A model generated the notes under the pieces. The model was not told the origin of the DNA and did no database searches. It was given only the letters and a program-made list of their open reading frames with translations. The translations under genes and the position numbers were made by a program. Positions 1 to 10,581 of a stretch of 64,000 bases of DNA are shown piece after piece. Each line of letters starts with the position of its first letter. Positions within the stretch are counted from its first letter, which is position 1. Location of the stretch: positions 62,001-126,000 of the forward strand of contig NZ_PKQK01000002.1 of assembly GCF_002968835.1 (NCBI RefSeq), written 5' to 3'. Source of the stretch: Paenibacillus sp. PCH8. GTDB taxonomy: Bacteria; Bacillota; Bacilli; Paenibacillales; Paenibacillaceae.

Positions 1-2048
<2,048 letters not shown>

Positions 2049-2081
2049 CAATTACAATTTCCAAAAAAATATATCCTCCTT

Positions 2082-2405
2082 CTACTCCACCTGCAGCCCT
2101 TGTGCAATACGCACAATGTCATGACATGAGATGATACCCGAGCCTGCTCTCCATCTCGTTATACGGTACGTTCGCACAATGAAACATGACATCAGTTCCC
2201 CGAGAAACATTAATGATATCATCCACTTGAAATGCGTCTCCCACCGCAATCTCCAGATGTCTTAGTGAACCCAGCTTCAGTGAAAGCCGCTCAAACTTGG
2301 ACCGTGAACGACCAAATGCGATTGTATGAATCCCCTCTAATCAATTCCATAGGTAATAGCTGCACCCATTCCGCCTGTTGCTCCAATAACAATAACTTTC
2401 TTCAT
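2082..2405 (-). pseudogene. Decayed NAD(P)-binding (SDR/NmrA-like) gene
   Basis: The gene starts with MKKVIVIGATGGMG, a Rossmann-fold dinucleotide-binding motif (GATGGMG), and hits a stop after 22 codons. In another frame the reading continues with GIHTIAFGRSRSKFERL and VSRGTDVMFHCANVPYNEM, typical of NAD-dependent epimerase or NmrA-like proteins. After a second break, the last residues (IVRIAQGLQVE, stop at 2082) look like the true C-terminus. About 100 of the usual ~300 residues remain, so there is a large internal deletion plus a small frameshift. It lies downstream of the TetR gene at 2474 and has its own copy of the operator-like motif, so it was probably the regulator's target. Confidence 0.7.
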
Positions 2406-2434
2406 CGTATATCAACCTCTTTCTTTTATTAGTG

Positions 2435-2447
2435 ATTGATCAATAAC
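2435..2447. promoter_or_regulatory. Putative TetR operator upstream of the decayed gene
   Basis: ATTGATCAATAAC, with the 10-bp palindrome ATTGATCAAT at its core. The identical 13 bases occur at 3025-3037 upstream of the TetR gene, which suggests the TetR protein binds both. Confidence 0.5.
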
Positions 2448-2473
2448 TAAATGTGAAAAAGGAAAGATTCCCT

Positions 2474-2998
2474 TTAATTCCTCATCAATTCCGGCATATT
2501 AAGTGCTACAGACATGTTACACAACAGTCCTACCGCAAGGAAAATCTTCGTTTTTTCCTCAGCTTGAGGTATTCCTGCGTCAATGAAAGCTTTCAGAACC
2601 ATGGTTCTTATACCACCTATCCCTTGTTGCATCGCTTGACGGATCACTTCTTCCCGAATAGTCTGGGCCTGCGTTTGAAGCAAGATTTCGCTCTTATGGG
2701 ATTCAAGAATCTGTTCATATGCCTCAATCAGATCACTTTCTAACTTTTCTGGCGTAGCCGTCTCCACCACCGTCCGGAACGTGTCAATCACTCTTGCCCA
2801 AGACACTTCCAGTGCTGTTAACAATAAATCTTCTTTAGTTTTGAAAAAACGAAATATGTACGGCTGTGAAATCTGTGCCCTTTCTGCCACCTGGGCTGTT
2901 GTTGCACGATAATAGCCCGTTTCTGCAAAGATCTCTATCGCTGCGGAGATAATATCATTTCGCCGATTAACCGAAGCTGCTGTATCTTTAACCATCAT
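2474..2998 (-). CDS. TetR/AcrR family transcriptional regulator
   Basis: A 174-residue protein. Residues 12-58 form the TetR helix-turn-helix: IISAAIEIFAETGYYRATT, then AQVAERAQISQPYIFRFF with the Tyr-x-Phe-Arg-Phe-Phe recognition end and KTKEDLL. The C-terminal two thirds are helical, as expected for the ligand-binding and dimer domain, with no assignable ligand. The start is ATG-ATG, and the second Met is equally possible. The gene faces left toward the decayed NAD(P)-binding gene, whose start is 68 bp away. The same 13-bp palindromic motif upstream of both genes (3025 and 2435) supports autoregulation and control of the neighbour. The family is certain, the inducer unknown. Confidence 0.92.
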   Translation of the reverse strand: MMVKDTAASVNRRNDIISAAIEIFAETGYYRATTAQVAERAQISQPYIFRFFKTKEDLLLTALEVSWARVIDTFRTVVETATPEKLESDLIEAYEQILESHKSEILLQTQAQTIREEVIRQAMQQGIGGIRTMVLKAFIDAGIPQAEEKTKIFLAVGLLCNMSVALNMPELMRN

Positions 2999-3399
2999 GT
3001 TCTCCTTCCAACGTACAGTTATGAATTGATCAATAACCTGAAGTATATCGGATTCATGTAATCAACACAAAAAAGAAAAACGGTGGAGTCTGTCGATGTT
3101 CATCAGGATAGATTCGAAGAATTCCGCAATATCATGATCCATCGGAATGGGCCAGCCTTGAATTTCATTTTAAGTGAACGGAGATGGCGTCATAGCTTCG
3201 ATGCACTGGAGACCGAGGAAGTCTGGATTCAGCACCCGGGTTGCCCCGAGTGGAACCAGCTCCAGATCAGCCCTATTCCCGGAAGCCCCTTTTCTATATA
3301 AAACAGATTTGGGACTTAGAGGCTCAGGCTTCTGGCATCCGTTGTGAAGAACATATGGCTCGACTGAAAAGATCCGTACACGAGAAACAAAAGTACCCT
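2999..3399. other. 401-bp stretch without a supported gene
   Basis: Apart from the operator-like motif at 3025-3037 I see no convincing gene. A 72-codon plus-strand ORF (3083-3301, GTG start) has no ribosome site and no family I recognise. The DNA may be remnant sequence behind the FhuF-like gene. Confidence 0.4.
3025..3037. promoter_or_regulatory. Putative TetR operator in the regulator's own promoter
   Basis: ATTGATCAATAAC, 27 bp upstream of the TetR start codon and identical to 2435-2447. The position suits autorepression. Confidence 0.5.
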
Positions 3400-4209
3400 T
3401 CAGTGCTGTGAAAGGTTCTGCCACCTTGCTTCCGAATCCAGTTTCGGACAACTGTTACAGTAACCGTGTGCATGACTGCCGCTCCCAACCTGATAAGCCA
3501 AACAGCAATATCGGCGGATCAAGAACGGCGGTCCCTGCCACTTGGAGTGCTCGAAGCGTTGCAGCCGGATGGCAAATGTATTATCGTTTGATCGATCCAG
3601 CCATATACTTTGATCAACCTTCATCTGTGCAAGCCGTCGTTCCGTCTTCCATATTCTTCGATCATCAATCATCCGCATAACCAATTGTTGCACATTGTGC
3701 GCAACCAGAGCACTCATCACCTTATAACTCGCTCCTGTCGCCACGGCTACCGATTGAAAAACATATTCCAGATGCAACTGTAACCTGTCCCTGAGCATGC
3801 TAATTTCCAATCCTCGCTCGGCAGGATCTTCACTGCCTGTCATACAGGTTCTTGCCAGCCTCGTCTCATATCGCATGCCACCTTCTCCATTCAATTCAAA
3901 CCGTATATCCTCTTCTGCAATGCTAAGTGAAGTATCGTATAGGCTAAATGCTGAGATCACGGCCATAACCAATACCGAATAACGCTTGGCAAAAAGTGTA
4001 CCGACAGCCACACTCCCCTCCCCTCTCAGTAGAAGCCCTTGTTGCAAAGCCTGTTCACGCAATATCGAGTCTCGTTTCTCTTCATTGAACAAATCCCTTA
4101 CACAGAAAGGATACTTGGATACCTCACCAGTTGCTCTGATCCTCGTTACAAAAGAACGCTCTAACGTTGCCGACATCTCTGAATGGTCATGCTCTTGATA
4201 ACGTCCCAT
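3400..4209 (-). CDS. FhuF-like ferric-siderophore reductase
   Basis: A 269-residue protein without membrane segments. Near the C-terminus (about residues 235-256) it has the Cys-Cys ... Cys-x-x-Cys pattern (RRYCCLAYQVG, then GYCNSCPKL) that binds the 2Fe-2S cluster in FhuF-type ferric iron reductases. These cytoplasmic enzymes release iron from imported hydroxamate or related siderophores. Its ATG follows the receptor gene's stop with no gap, so the two are co-transcribed and translationally coupled. This adjacency fits a pair that binds and then reduces the same ferric siderophore. Overall similarity outside the Cys motif is weak by eye, so the substrate is open. Confidence 0.75.
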   Translation of the reverse strand: MGRYQEHDHSEMSATLERSFVTRIRATGEVSKYPFCVRDLFNEEKRDSILREQALQQGLLLRGEGSVAVGTLFAKRYSVLVMAVISAFSLYDTSLSIAEEDIRFELNGEGGMRYETRLARTCMTGSEDPAERGLEISMLRDRLQLHLEYVFQSVAVATGASYKVMSALVAHNVQQLVMRMIDDRRIWKTERRLAQMKVDQSIWLDRSNDNTFAIRLQRFEHSKWQGPPFLIRRYCCLAYQVGSGSHAHGYCNSCPKLDSEARWQNLSQH

Positions 4210-5190
4210 CTATTGAATCATACCTTTAACTTCATCGATAATATCGCTTCGTCCTATTGCTCCCCATCCCTTAAACAACCAGAAAGAGTCTGTCGTATAG
4301 ACTTGATCTGTACCAACAGCCGGCACTTCCTTCCAGAGTGAGCTTGCGTTGATGCTGTTTAAATAATCCTCGGCATTCGGATCAACTTCCAGAACTACGA
4401 AATCGGCATCAATATCCGCAATTTTCTCCATGGACAGGTCCTCACGTTGTTCAGCAGGCGTCACCGCAGTGGGGACAAATCCAAGATCATGATATAAGAG
4501 TGTATTGGTTGGATGCCCTTTTGCAGCATAGATTTGCAAGTTCTTTTCTCTTACCCGCAGATAAGCCAGATTTTTCTGATCCAGTTGTTCCATCTCTGTT
4601 CTAAGTTGCTCTGCCTGTTGCTCTACCTCAGCAATCTTTTCTTTCGCCAGATCAACCTTGTTATACATCCCGGCAATAGTCAACAAATCCTGAGTCCAAT
4701 AGGTCGTGTCATCTTCGTAATCCGACCATTCATTGCCCAATACAATAGTCGGGGCGATTTTCTCCAACTGTTCATACGAATTCTCAGCCGTCCGGCTCTC
4801 AATTACAATGACATCCGGATCGATCTGAAGGATGGCCTCCAGGTTGGGACTATCTGCCGAGCCAACCATTGGAACACCTGCAAGCTGATCTGCCAGATAA
4901 GGCAGGTAATCTCCTCCGTAACGTACTTCTACATTAACGCCCGCAGGTTTCTCACCAATCGTGAGCATGTGATCGATGTAAGCAGCGGATAATACAACCA
5001 TACGCTCTATCTTTTGGGGTACAACCGATGTTCCCTTGAGATGCTCAATCGATTGTGTACCCCTCTCTTCCACAGGTGTATCCTGATTCTGAGGTGTTGC
5101 TTCCGTTACCTCCGCTGTCTTGACACATGCCGCCAAAACCATCATAAGCAGGGTCAGCAGAATCATATAGGCTGCTCTCTGTTTTAACAT
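4210..5190 (-). CDS. Iron-siderophore ABC transporter substrate-binding lipoprotein
   Basis: A 326-residue lipoprotein. The signal segment has a basic start, a hydrophobic core and the lipobox LAAC (Cys about residue 22), then a charged low-complexity linker. The mature part is a class III (FhuD/FepB-type) binding fold: RMVVLSAAYIDHMLTIGEKPAGV, LEAILQIDPDVIVIE, and a long helix near 180-205. It should capture a ferric siderophore outside the membrane and pass it to a permease and ATPase, neither of which is in this window. A near-perfect Fur box lies 36-50 bp upstream. The FhuF-like gene follows directly. Confidence 0.9.
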   Translation of the reverse strand: MLKQRAAYMILLTLLMMVLAACVKTAEVTEATPQNQDTPVEERGTQSIEHLKGTSVVPQKIERMVVLSAAYIDHMLTIGEKPAGVNVEVRYGGDYLPYLADQLAGVPMVGSADSPNLEAILQIDPDVIVIESRTAENSYEQLEKIAPTIVLGNEWSDYEDDTTYWTQDLLTIAGMYNKVDLAKEKIAEVEQQAEQLRTEMEQLDQKNLAYLRVREKNLQIYAAKGHPTNTLLYHDLGFVPTAVTPAEQREDLSMEKIADIDADFVVLEVDPNAEDYLNSINASSLWKEVPAVGTDQVYTTDSFWLFKGWGAIGRSDIIDEVKGMIQ

Positions 5191-5225
5191 TTTAGTGAAT
5201 CCCCTCTTCTATTTAATAATAATAA

Positions 5226-5240
5226 TAATAATCATTATCA
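5226..5240. promoter_or_regulatory. Fur box upstream of the siderophore receptor
   Basis: The 15-mer TAATAATCATTATCA matches the Bacillus Fur 7-1-7 consensus TGATAATNATTATCA at 14 of 15 positions. It is embedded in AT-rich repeats in the promoter of the receptor at 5190 and predicts repression when iron is plentiful. Confidence 0.75.
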
Positions 5241-5303
5241 TTATAGTAGGGAAAAGCAAACAGGCTTACCATGGATTATTCCACTCTCTTCACTTGTACA
5301 ATA

Positions 5304-6905
5304 TCACCGTGCGGTGACACCAAGCTGCTCTGCTACATATCTCATCGACCACAATCGTCCGGTTGGACCCAGCGTTTTGAAGAAAATGTCTCCTGCATTA
5401 TAGACACGCCCTTCCTGAACAGCCTTCAATGCCAGCCATTCGGTGGATTGCTGCAAATGTCGCAGTTGAGCGTGAGCCTCTTCTGTAGGGTCGACCATGA
5501 CAAATAGATGATCTGCGTCGTATAAATGCAAAACGCCAACATTCGTCTCCACAGCCCACTTCTCTTCCGGGAAATGACGTGGCATATGAAATCCCAGATC
5601 CTCATACAATAGAGCTCCTGTCTGATTATTCAATCCATACATTCGGTAAAAATGGGAGGACACCCGGATGAACATAGCACTCTGTTTCCCCCACCTTGAT
5701 TGAATGCGTCCTTGTAGAACCCGACTCAGATTCGCATGCTGTTCAATCCACTGGACAGCCTGTTCGTTACGACCCATAATGTCCGCCATATACAGAAGCC
5801 TCTCGCCAAAATGGTTTGTGTGCTTCAACATGGCAGTAGGTGCGATATGATACAGGGATTCATTGGGCTGCAGACGATCACTTGTAATGATCAGATCTGG
5901 TTGGATTCGCCTCAATTGCTCATAGTCCAGATTGAAGCTATCCAGGATAAGTCCCTGATGACTTTGTGCTTGAAGCGAAGGTACTGCAACATGCTGGGCC
6001 ACTCTCTGACCATAGGACAATGTGGACACGGGCTTCATACCGAGCGTTATTACATAATCGTCCAACCCATAATACAATGTGGCAATACGGCTGACTTTAT
6101 TTTTCATATATAAGGTTGGGGCAATTCCTTCGTTCTTCTTGAAGACCCTGCTGAAATAGTGCTCATCCTTGTAGCCAACTTGCTCCGCTATTTCCTTGAT
6201 TTTGTCAGAAGAAAACAATAGCTGTTTGGCCTTTGCCATGCGTTGTTTCAATACATATTCGATTGGGGTCATGTTTAATTGGCGTTTGAACGTTCTTATA
6301 AAATGATTCACACTAAGCCCCGCCATCCGGGCCAACTGATCGACTCGAATCTCTTTCATATAATGATGAGTCATATAATCAAGTGCCAGATCCATGTCTG
6401 CTACAGGCGAAGCTGATTGTTTTGAATGTATCATCAACTGGATCAACAACAGATGCACTTGATGCTTCCTGCTTGTGTTTTCCATTTCCAAATCAGAGTG
6501 TTGTTCATGGAATAGGGTATCCATCAACTCTTGAATATCGCGTGCATTGGAAGAAATATTGAGCTTGCCCGTAACAGGAAAATCAACCAGCCCCGTATGC
6601 CACACATTCCGTCTACGGGTAAGCCTCACACATGAAAATAAAATGATCTGATATCGAACTGATTCTTCCATATCCGTCTGGAATTCCACATGCATTCCTG
6701 GCTTCAATAGAAACCACTCGTCCTGAGATACCGTATATACAACGTTATCGATCGTCAGGGCTCCTTTGCCAGCAATAACCCTGCATATGGCGAACCTTCT
6801 CCAGATCCTGCGCTGGACTCCCCCCGGAGTGCTGGAGTAATGGCAGACATGGACAGCAGAGAAATAAAGTTGATTCAGTCGTCTGATCCAATCCTTTTCT
6901 TCCAT
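5304..6905 (-). CDS. Btr-like AraC regulator fused to a siderophore-binding domain
   Basis: A 533-residue protein built like Bacillus Btr. Residues 1-160 are an AraC-type cupin-like sensor region, and 165-265 the AraC double helix-turn-helix (YMKEIRVDQLARMAGLSVNH, then KIKEIAEQVGYKDEHYFSRVFKK). From about 275 to 533 there is a FhuD/FeuA-like periplasmic-binding fold without any signal peptide (GLDDYVITLGMKPVS, LRRIQPDLIITSDR). Btr binds its ferric siderophore in the cytoplasm and activates the uptake genes, and the same role is likely here. It starts 53 bp behind the upstream AraC/receptor gene, so the two are probably one transcript, and it precedes the receptor-FhuF pair. Confidence 0.88.
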   Translation of the reverse strand: MEEKDWIRRLNQLYFSAVHVCHYSSTPGGVQRRIWRRFAICRVIAGKGALTIDNVVYTVSQDEWFLLKPGMHVEFQTDMEESVRYQIILFSCVRLTRRRNVWHTGLVDFPVTGKLNISSNARDIQELMDTLFHEQHSDLEMENTSRKHQVHLLLIQLMIHSKQSASPVADMDLALDYMTHHYMKEIRVDQLARMAGLSVNHFIRTFKRQLNMTPIEYVLKQRMAKAKQLLFSSDKIKEIAEQVGYKDEHYFSRVFKKNEGIAPTLYMKNKVSRIATLYYGLDDYVITLGMKPVSTLSYGQRVAQHVAVPSLQAQSHQGLILDSFNLDYEQLRRIQPDLIITSDRLQPNESLYHIAPTAMLKHTNHFGERLLYMADIMGRNEQAVQWIEQHANLSRVLQGRIQSRWGKQSAMFIRVSSHFYRMYGLNNQTGALLYEDLGFHMPRHFPEEKWAVETNVGVLHLYDADHLFVMVDPTEEAHAQLRHLQQSTEWLALKAVQEGRVYNAGDIFFKTLGPTGRLWSMRYVAEQLGVTAR

Positions 6906-6958
6906 GATGACTTCCCTTCCCTGTGCGAATCTACCTTCTGTGCATTGCCTGAGTAATG

Positions 6959-7999
6959 CTATTTTTGTGCTTTCAGTAATAGGTGGGTGATTGTATCCAG
7001 CTGCAGCTCCATGGAATACGGGTCCTCCATGACGAACTCATCCTCTGTACCATCTAAGGAACCATAGGCGTAGACCTGTCCTTTGTGCACAGCAGGCAGA
7101 CGTTTCCACACCTCGCTATTCAGGATCTCTTTGGCGTCTTCACTGCCCGAACCATATAAGAAGATATGATCTCCCATGTACTCAGGCAGCACCTCAAGGG
7201 AAATACTCTCAAATCCCTCCTTCATATCGAGTGCTTGCTTGGTAGGAGGCAGTTTCAGCATCTCATAGATCGTGGAACTACCATAGTTCCCTCCTTCTGC
7301 ACCCAGTACATACAACGCTTTATATCCAATTTGTACAATGGATACGGTCTCGCCTTCTTTAATAACACCAGCAATCTGCTTCTTAGTATCTTCGATGTTC
7401 TCTTCATATGTCGTGATCCATTGCTCTGCTTCTTTCTCTTTGCCGAATACCCCAGCAATTCGTCGCAGCTTTTCCAGTGGACCAGAAGTTTTATCGCCTT
7501 CCCAATAAGGTAAGAAGACAGTCGTTGCTATTTTTTCGTAATCCTCAATATTTTTATCGATGGAACCGATGATGAGATCCGGTTCAAGTGACACTAACTT
7601 CTCCAGATTCATTGGGAATTCTCCTCCCAAATCCTCAATACCCGCTATCATATCAGTAGCAATGTCAGACTTTTCAATCCATCCTTCGTTCAGCATAAAT
7701 GTTCTTACTCCAACTGGTATAATGCCCAGTTTCAGCAGGTATCCCATATATTGATCCGAAGCAACACGCTGCGGATTGGCCGGGATCACCACATCTCCTC
7801 TCATTGTAGAGACGGTCCGTGTCTCTGGTTGTGCAGTCGATTTTCCTGCGTCCGTTGCCTGGTTACCCGATTGTGTAGTAGCCGCATTATTCTCTGTTTG
7901 CGTACCACTTGCAGACGGTGCCGGACTGGAACAGGCCGCGAGCAATAACGTGAGACACAGCATCATGCTTAATGCTGTCATTTTGAATTTTCCTTGCAT
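6959..7999 (-). CDS. Siderophore-binding lipoprotein from an internal start (alternative to the fusion)
   Basis: The internal ATG at 7999 follows a good ribosome site (GGAGGGG about 8 bp upstream) and Fur boxes at 8025-8045. It encodes 346 residues with a signal peptide, lipobox LLAAC (Cys about residue 25 of this start), a low-complexity spacer and a class III binding fold (VASDQYMGYLLKLGIIPVGV, LEKLVSLEPDLIIGS). This is the length and layout of a normal iron-siderophore receptor of Bacillales. I think this start is used in the cell whether or not the longer fusion also exists. Confidence 0.7.
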   Translation of the reverse strand: MQGKFKMTALSMMLCLTLLLAACSSPAPSASGTQTENNAATTQSGNQATDAGKSTAQPETRTVSTMRGDVVIPANPQRVASDQYMGYLLKLGIIPVGVRTFMLNEGWIEKSDIATDMIAGIEDLGGEFPMNLEKLVSLEPDLIIGSIDKNIEDYEKIATTVFLPYWEGDKTSGPLEKLRRIAGVFGKEKEAEQWITTYEENIEDTKKQIAGVIKEGETVSIVQIGYKALYVLGAEGGNYGSSTIYEMLKLPPTKQALDMKEGFESISLEVLPEYMGDHIFLYGSGSEDAKEILNSEVWKRLPAVHKGQVYAYGSLDGTEDEFVMEDPYSMELQLDTITHLLLKAQK

Positions 8000-9061
8000 T
8001 AGTATTTCCCCTCCAACATTCTTGTGATATTGATAATCAATATCATTATATAGATGTGAAGGTTGAGAATGAAGGGCATTTTCTTGCATAACACGGGGCA
8101 ATTCTTGCTTATTGTTCCATTGCAACGCCTGTATCGGCTTACCCATATGTTGACTAATTCCTTTTTTGTAGCGAATAGGTGAGATTCCTTTGATTTTTTT
8201 GAAACTGCGGCTCAGCGAATGGGCATCGGGGTAACCAACTTGCTCTGCGATCTGCTGCAATGTGGCATTGGTATGCGTCAACAGGTGTGCAGCTCTCTCG
8301 ATCCGGCGCTGTGCGAGATATTGAATGGGACTACTATTTATCTTTTGTTTAAACAATCTCGATAAGTGTCCCACGCTGCATTCCAGCACCTCAGCCATTA
8401 CATCAAGGGCGATAGGTTTATGCAGATGAGAATTCATATATTCAATAGCCTGTGTGACCGTATCCGGCTTATAGGGCTGAATGGACTGATCATGCAGGTC
8501 TTTCAGCAAAGAGTGTACCCATTGATGAAATAAAGTCTTGGCATGGAATTGTGTCAGACTAGTCGACTGCTCCCACGTCTGTTTCAGTGCATCCATACAT
8601 TGATACATGTCCAGCGGACGAGTCGGTTTAAATGCATATTGGTCCTGGAACGGACGTTCATGATCCATCAGATGCTGAATCTCCATACGACAAGGCAATG
8701 CCAGAATGACTTTGTACAAAATCATATAATACTCCACACCCGAATCTGTCTCAATGTACAATTGAGCCCGCTTCCCTCCATGAATAATGTGGAATCCATC
8801 CACGACGTACCCGTGTTGATCCATCCTTATCCGTGCACTTCCGTCTACTATATATAGATAGGCACTGGCCGGGAGTTGATAATGGTTCAGTTTCTCTCCA
8901 GCACGCAAAACATTTTGACGCACATCCTGTATTTTGACAAAAACATGATTCCACAATAATAGGTGATCATTCATATTCATATGATTGCTATTTGCCTCCC
9001 TTCCGCCAACTTCAAACTTCTTGGCTGTTACGGGTCTATCATTTTCGCTCTTTCTGTACAT
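6959..9061 (-). CDS. AraC regulator in frame with a lipoprotein siderophore receptor
   Basis: One 700-codon ORF holds two proteins' worth of sequence. Residues 1-195 are an AraC-type sensor region, and 205-305 the AraC DNA-binding domain (LDVMAEVLECSVGHLSRLFK, then ATLQQIAEQVGYPDAHSLSR). A poorly conserved linker spans 306-354. At residue 355 begins a complete lipoprotein signal (MQGKFKMTALSMM, lipobox LLAAC), followed by a Ser/Thr/Asn-rich spacer and a siderophore-binding fold to residue 700. If translated whole, the product would put the DNA-binding part inside and the receptor outside the membrane. The linker DNA contains two overlapping Fur boxes and a ribosome site, so the receptor can also be made alone from 7999. 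A lost stop codon is the simple alternative. Confidence 0.75.
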   Translation of the reverse strand: MYRKSENDRPVTAKKFEVGGREANSNHMNMNDHLLLWNHVFVKIQDVRQNVLRAGEKLNHYQLPASAYLYIVDGSARIRMDQHGYVVDGFHIIHGGKRAQLYIETDSGVEYYMILYKVILALPCRMEIQHLMDHERPFQDQYAFKPTRPLDMYQCMDALKQTWEQSTSLTQFHAKTLFHQWVHSLLKDLHDQSIQPYKPDTVTQAIEYMNSHLHKPIALDVMAEVLECSVGHLSRLFKQKINSSPIQYLAQRRIERAAHLLTHTNATLQQIAEQVGYPDAHSLSRSFKKIKGISPIRYKKGISQHMGKPIQALQWNNKQELPRVMQENALHSQPSHLYNDIDYQYHKNVGGEILMQGKFKMTALSMMLCLTLLLAACSSPAPSASGTQTENNAATTQSGNQATDAGKSTAQPETRTVSTMRGDVVIPANPQRVASDQYMGYLLKLGIIPVGVRTFMLNEGWIEKSDIATDMIAGIEDLGGEFPMNLEKLVSLEPDLIIGSIDKNIEDYEKIATTVFLPYWEGDKTSGPLEKLRRIAGVFGKEKEAEQWITTYEENIEDTKKQIAGVIKEGETVSIVQIGYKALYVLGAEGGNYGSSTIYEMLKLPPTKQALDMKEGFESISLEVLPEYMGDHIFLYGSGSEDAKEILNSEVWKRLPAVHKGQVYAYGSLDGTEDEFVMEDPYSMELQLDTITHLLLKAQK
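8025..8045. promoter_or_regulatory. Two overlapping Fur boxes inside the fusion ORF
   Basis: Two 15-mers match the Fur consensus at 13 (8025-8039) and 14 (8031-8045) of 15 positions. They sit 26-46 bp before the internal lipoprotein ATG, where a promoter for the receptor is expected, although they are within the open frame coming from the AraC part. Confidence 0.72.
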
Positions 9062-9082
9062 TGCCTTTTATTATAATTTAAT

Positions 9083-9097
9083 TGATAATAATTCTCA
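9083..9097. promoter_or_regulatory. Fur box upstream of the AraC/receptor gene
   Basis: TGATAATAATTCTCA matches the Fur 15-mer at 14 of 15 positions and lies 22-36 bp upstream of the ATG at 9061, so the whole regulator-receptor transcript is probably iron-repressed. Confidence 0.7.
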
Positions 9098-9256
9098 ATA
9101 ACAAGAACAATCATATCAACACCTAAAGATGGACACCCTATACGGACTAAACTTGGTTACATATCAGGAGCATCAAATTCGATTTTAAATTCTATTGTGA
9201 GCCTATTGCAAAATCATAAAAGGCATGATATATTATTTGAGCCATCAATGGTTGAG

Positions 9257-9273
9257 GTATCAAATATTGATAC
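9257..9273. promoter_or_regulatory. Perfect palindrome, likely MarR operator
   Basis: GTATCAA-ATA-TTGATAC is a perfect 7-3-7 inverted repeat about 120 bp upstream of the MarR start at 9393. It has the size and symmetry of MarR-family operators. The rest of the gap from 9062 to 9392 holds the Fur box at 9083 and no gene. Confidence 0.5.
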
Positions 9274-9392
9274 ATCAATGATCGTGAGCAGCCAAAGTAA
9301 TCATTAGACAATGGCATTGTATACTGGCAACTTTAATTATTTGTTAACATACGCCGTTGTTCATGATTCAGATTCACCCGGGAGGTCTAGTC

Positions 9393-9812
9393 ATGACACG
9401 TATGGTTTCCAAAGAAGAGCAGATCATCAATCTGTTGAACGTGCTGGGCAACAAAATCAGCCCCAAGTTTGAACGCTGTACGGGGATCAGTTCTTCTCGC
9501 TTTGAAATTCTGCATGAGCTGGATCAGGTAGATGAGATTAACCAGTCCATGCTGCAGAAAATCATTAACATCGATAGTGCTGCCATTACACGCCACTTGA
9601 AGCAGCTCGAAGCGGACCTGATGGTCACGAGACGGAAGAACCCCGAAGATAATCGGGTAACTTTTGTTCGTCTAACCGATCAAGGTCGGAAGCAGATTGA
9701 AGGCTACAAAGTAGAAAAGACCAATTTTATCAACCAGATACTACAGGATTTTAGTGAAGACGAAGTTCATGCTCTCGCTGATTTCCTTGAACGTATGCAA
9801 AATAATTTCTAA
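9393..9812 (+). CDS. MarR family transcriptional regulator
   Basis: I place the start at ATG 9393 because GGGAGG lies 7 bp before it. The frame is open further upstream without a better site. The 139-residue protein has the MarR winged helix: ILHELDQVDEINQSMLQKII, then DSAAITRHLKQLEADLMVTR and the wing RKNPEDNRVTFVRLTDQGR. It is followed after 26 bp by a nitroreductase and then by an ABM monooxygenase. A perfect palindrome upstream suggests autorepression. MarR proteins next to nitroreductase and quinone-type enzymes (MhqR in Bacillus) sense electrophiles, which is a reasonable but unproven role here. Confidence 0.9.
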   Translation: MTRMVSKEEQIINLLNVLGNKISPKFERCTGISSSRFEILHELDQVDEINQSMLQKIINIDSAAITRHLKQLEADLMVTRRKNPEDNRVTFVRLTDQGRKQIEGYKVEKTNFINQILQDFSEDEVHALADFLERMQNNF

Positions 9813-9838
9813 CACCCACATATAGAGGAGAGATTTCC

Positions 9839-10489
9839 ATGAGTACAATTCAAAGCAAATTCCAAAAAACCAATGATTTTAACGAAATTACGTACGGTCG
9901 CCGTTCTGTGAAACTTTATGATCCAGAAGTGAAAATCAGCCGTGAAGAAATGACTGAAATTCTGGCAGAAGCTTCACGTGCACCTTCTTCTGTTAACATG
10001 CAACCTTGGCGTTTCCTTGTTGTAGATACCACTGAAGGCAAAGAAAAACTTGCTCCACTTGCGAAATTCAATCAAAACCAAGTGTTGACTTCCGCAGCTG
10101 TCGTTGGCGTATTTATCGATATGAAGAACGGTGAATATCTGGAAGAAATCTTCAGCAAAGCTGTAGAGCATGGCTATATGCCACAAGAAGTGAAGGCTCA
10201 ACAAGTTCAATTTGTTAAACCTTATTATGACAACATACCTGCTGCTGATCTGCGTGATGTTAACCTGATTGATGCGGGTCTTGCTTCTATGCAATTGATG
10301 CTTGCTGCACGTGCTCATGGTTATGATACGAACCCTATCGGTGGATATGAGAAAGATCAAATCGCTGAAACATTCGGCATGGACAAAGAACGTTATCAAC
10401 CGGTTATGTTGATCTCGATCGGTAAATCGGCCAAGGATGGTCACCCTTCCTACCGTTTGCCAGTAGATACCATTACAACTTGGGCTTAA
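9839..10489 (+). CDS. Nitroreductase family FMN-dependent NAD(P)H oxidoreductase
   Basis: A 216-residue protein close to the family length. It has the N-terminal FMN-phosphate motif RRSVKLYD, the segment EASRAPSSVNMQPWRFLVV that lines the flavin, and the late motif LMLAARAHGYDTNPIGGYE. Such dimeric FMN enzymes reduce nitro compounds, quinones or azo dyes. Codon use here and in the next gene is biased (frequent CGT, GCT, GAA), as in highly expressed genes, and differs from the upstream regulator. It lies between the MarR gene and the ABM monooxygenase and looks like part of one detoxification operon. The ribosome site is GAGGAGAG at 9826. Confidence 0.92.
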   Translation: MSTIQSKFQKTNDFNEITYGRRSVKLYDPEVKISREEMTEILAEASRAPSSVNMQPWRFLVVDTTEGKEKLAPLAKFNQNQVLTSAAVVGVFIDMKNGEYLEEIFSKAVEHGYMPQEVKAQQVQFVKPYYDNIPAADLRDVNLIDAGLASMQLMLAARAHGYDTNPIGGYEKDQIAETFGMDKERYQPVMLISIGKSAKDGHPSYRLPVDTITTWA

Positions 10490-10581
10490 TAGCTGTCACT
10501 TCTTCTGTTTAAACTGAAACATTACTAACATTACTGTTCCCAACTAATATATTACAAAACAAACGATGGAGGTTGACTATT

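Noticed and set aside
3083..3301. 72-codon plus ORF with GTG start
   Set aside because: No ribosome site, no recognised family, and an overlapping minus ORF is equally open.
4513..4992. 159-codon plus ORF
   Set aside because: Shadow of the siderophore receptor gene on the minus strand.
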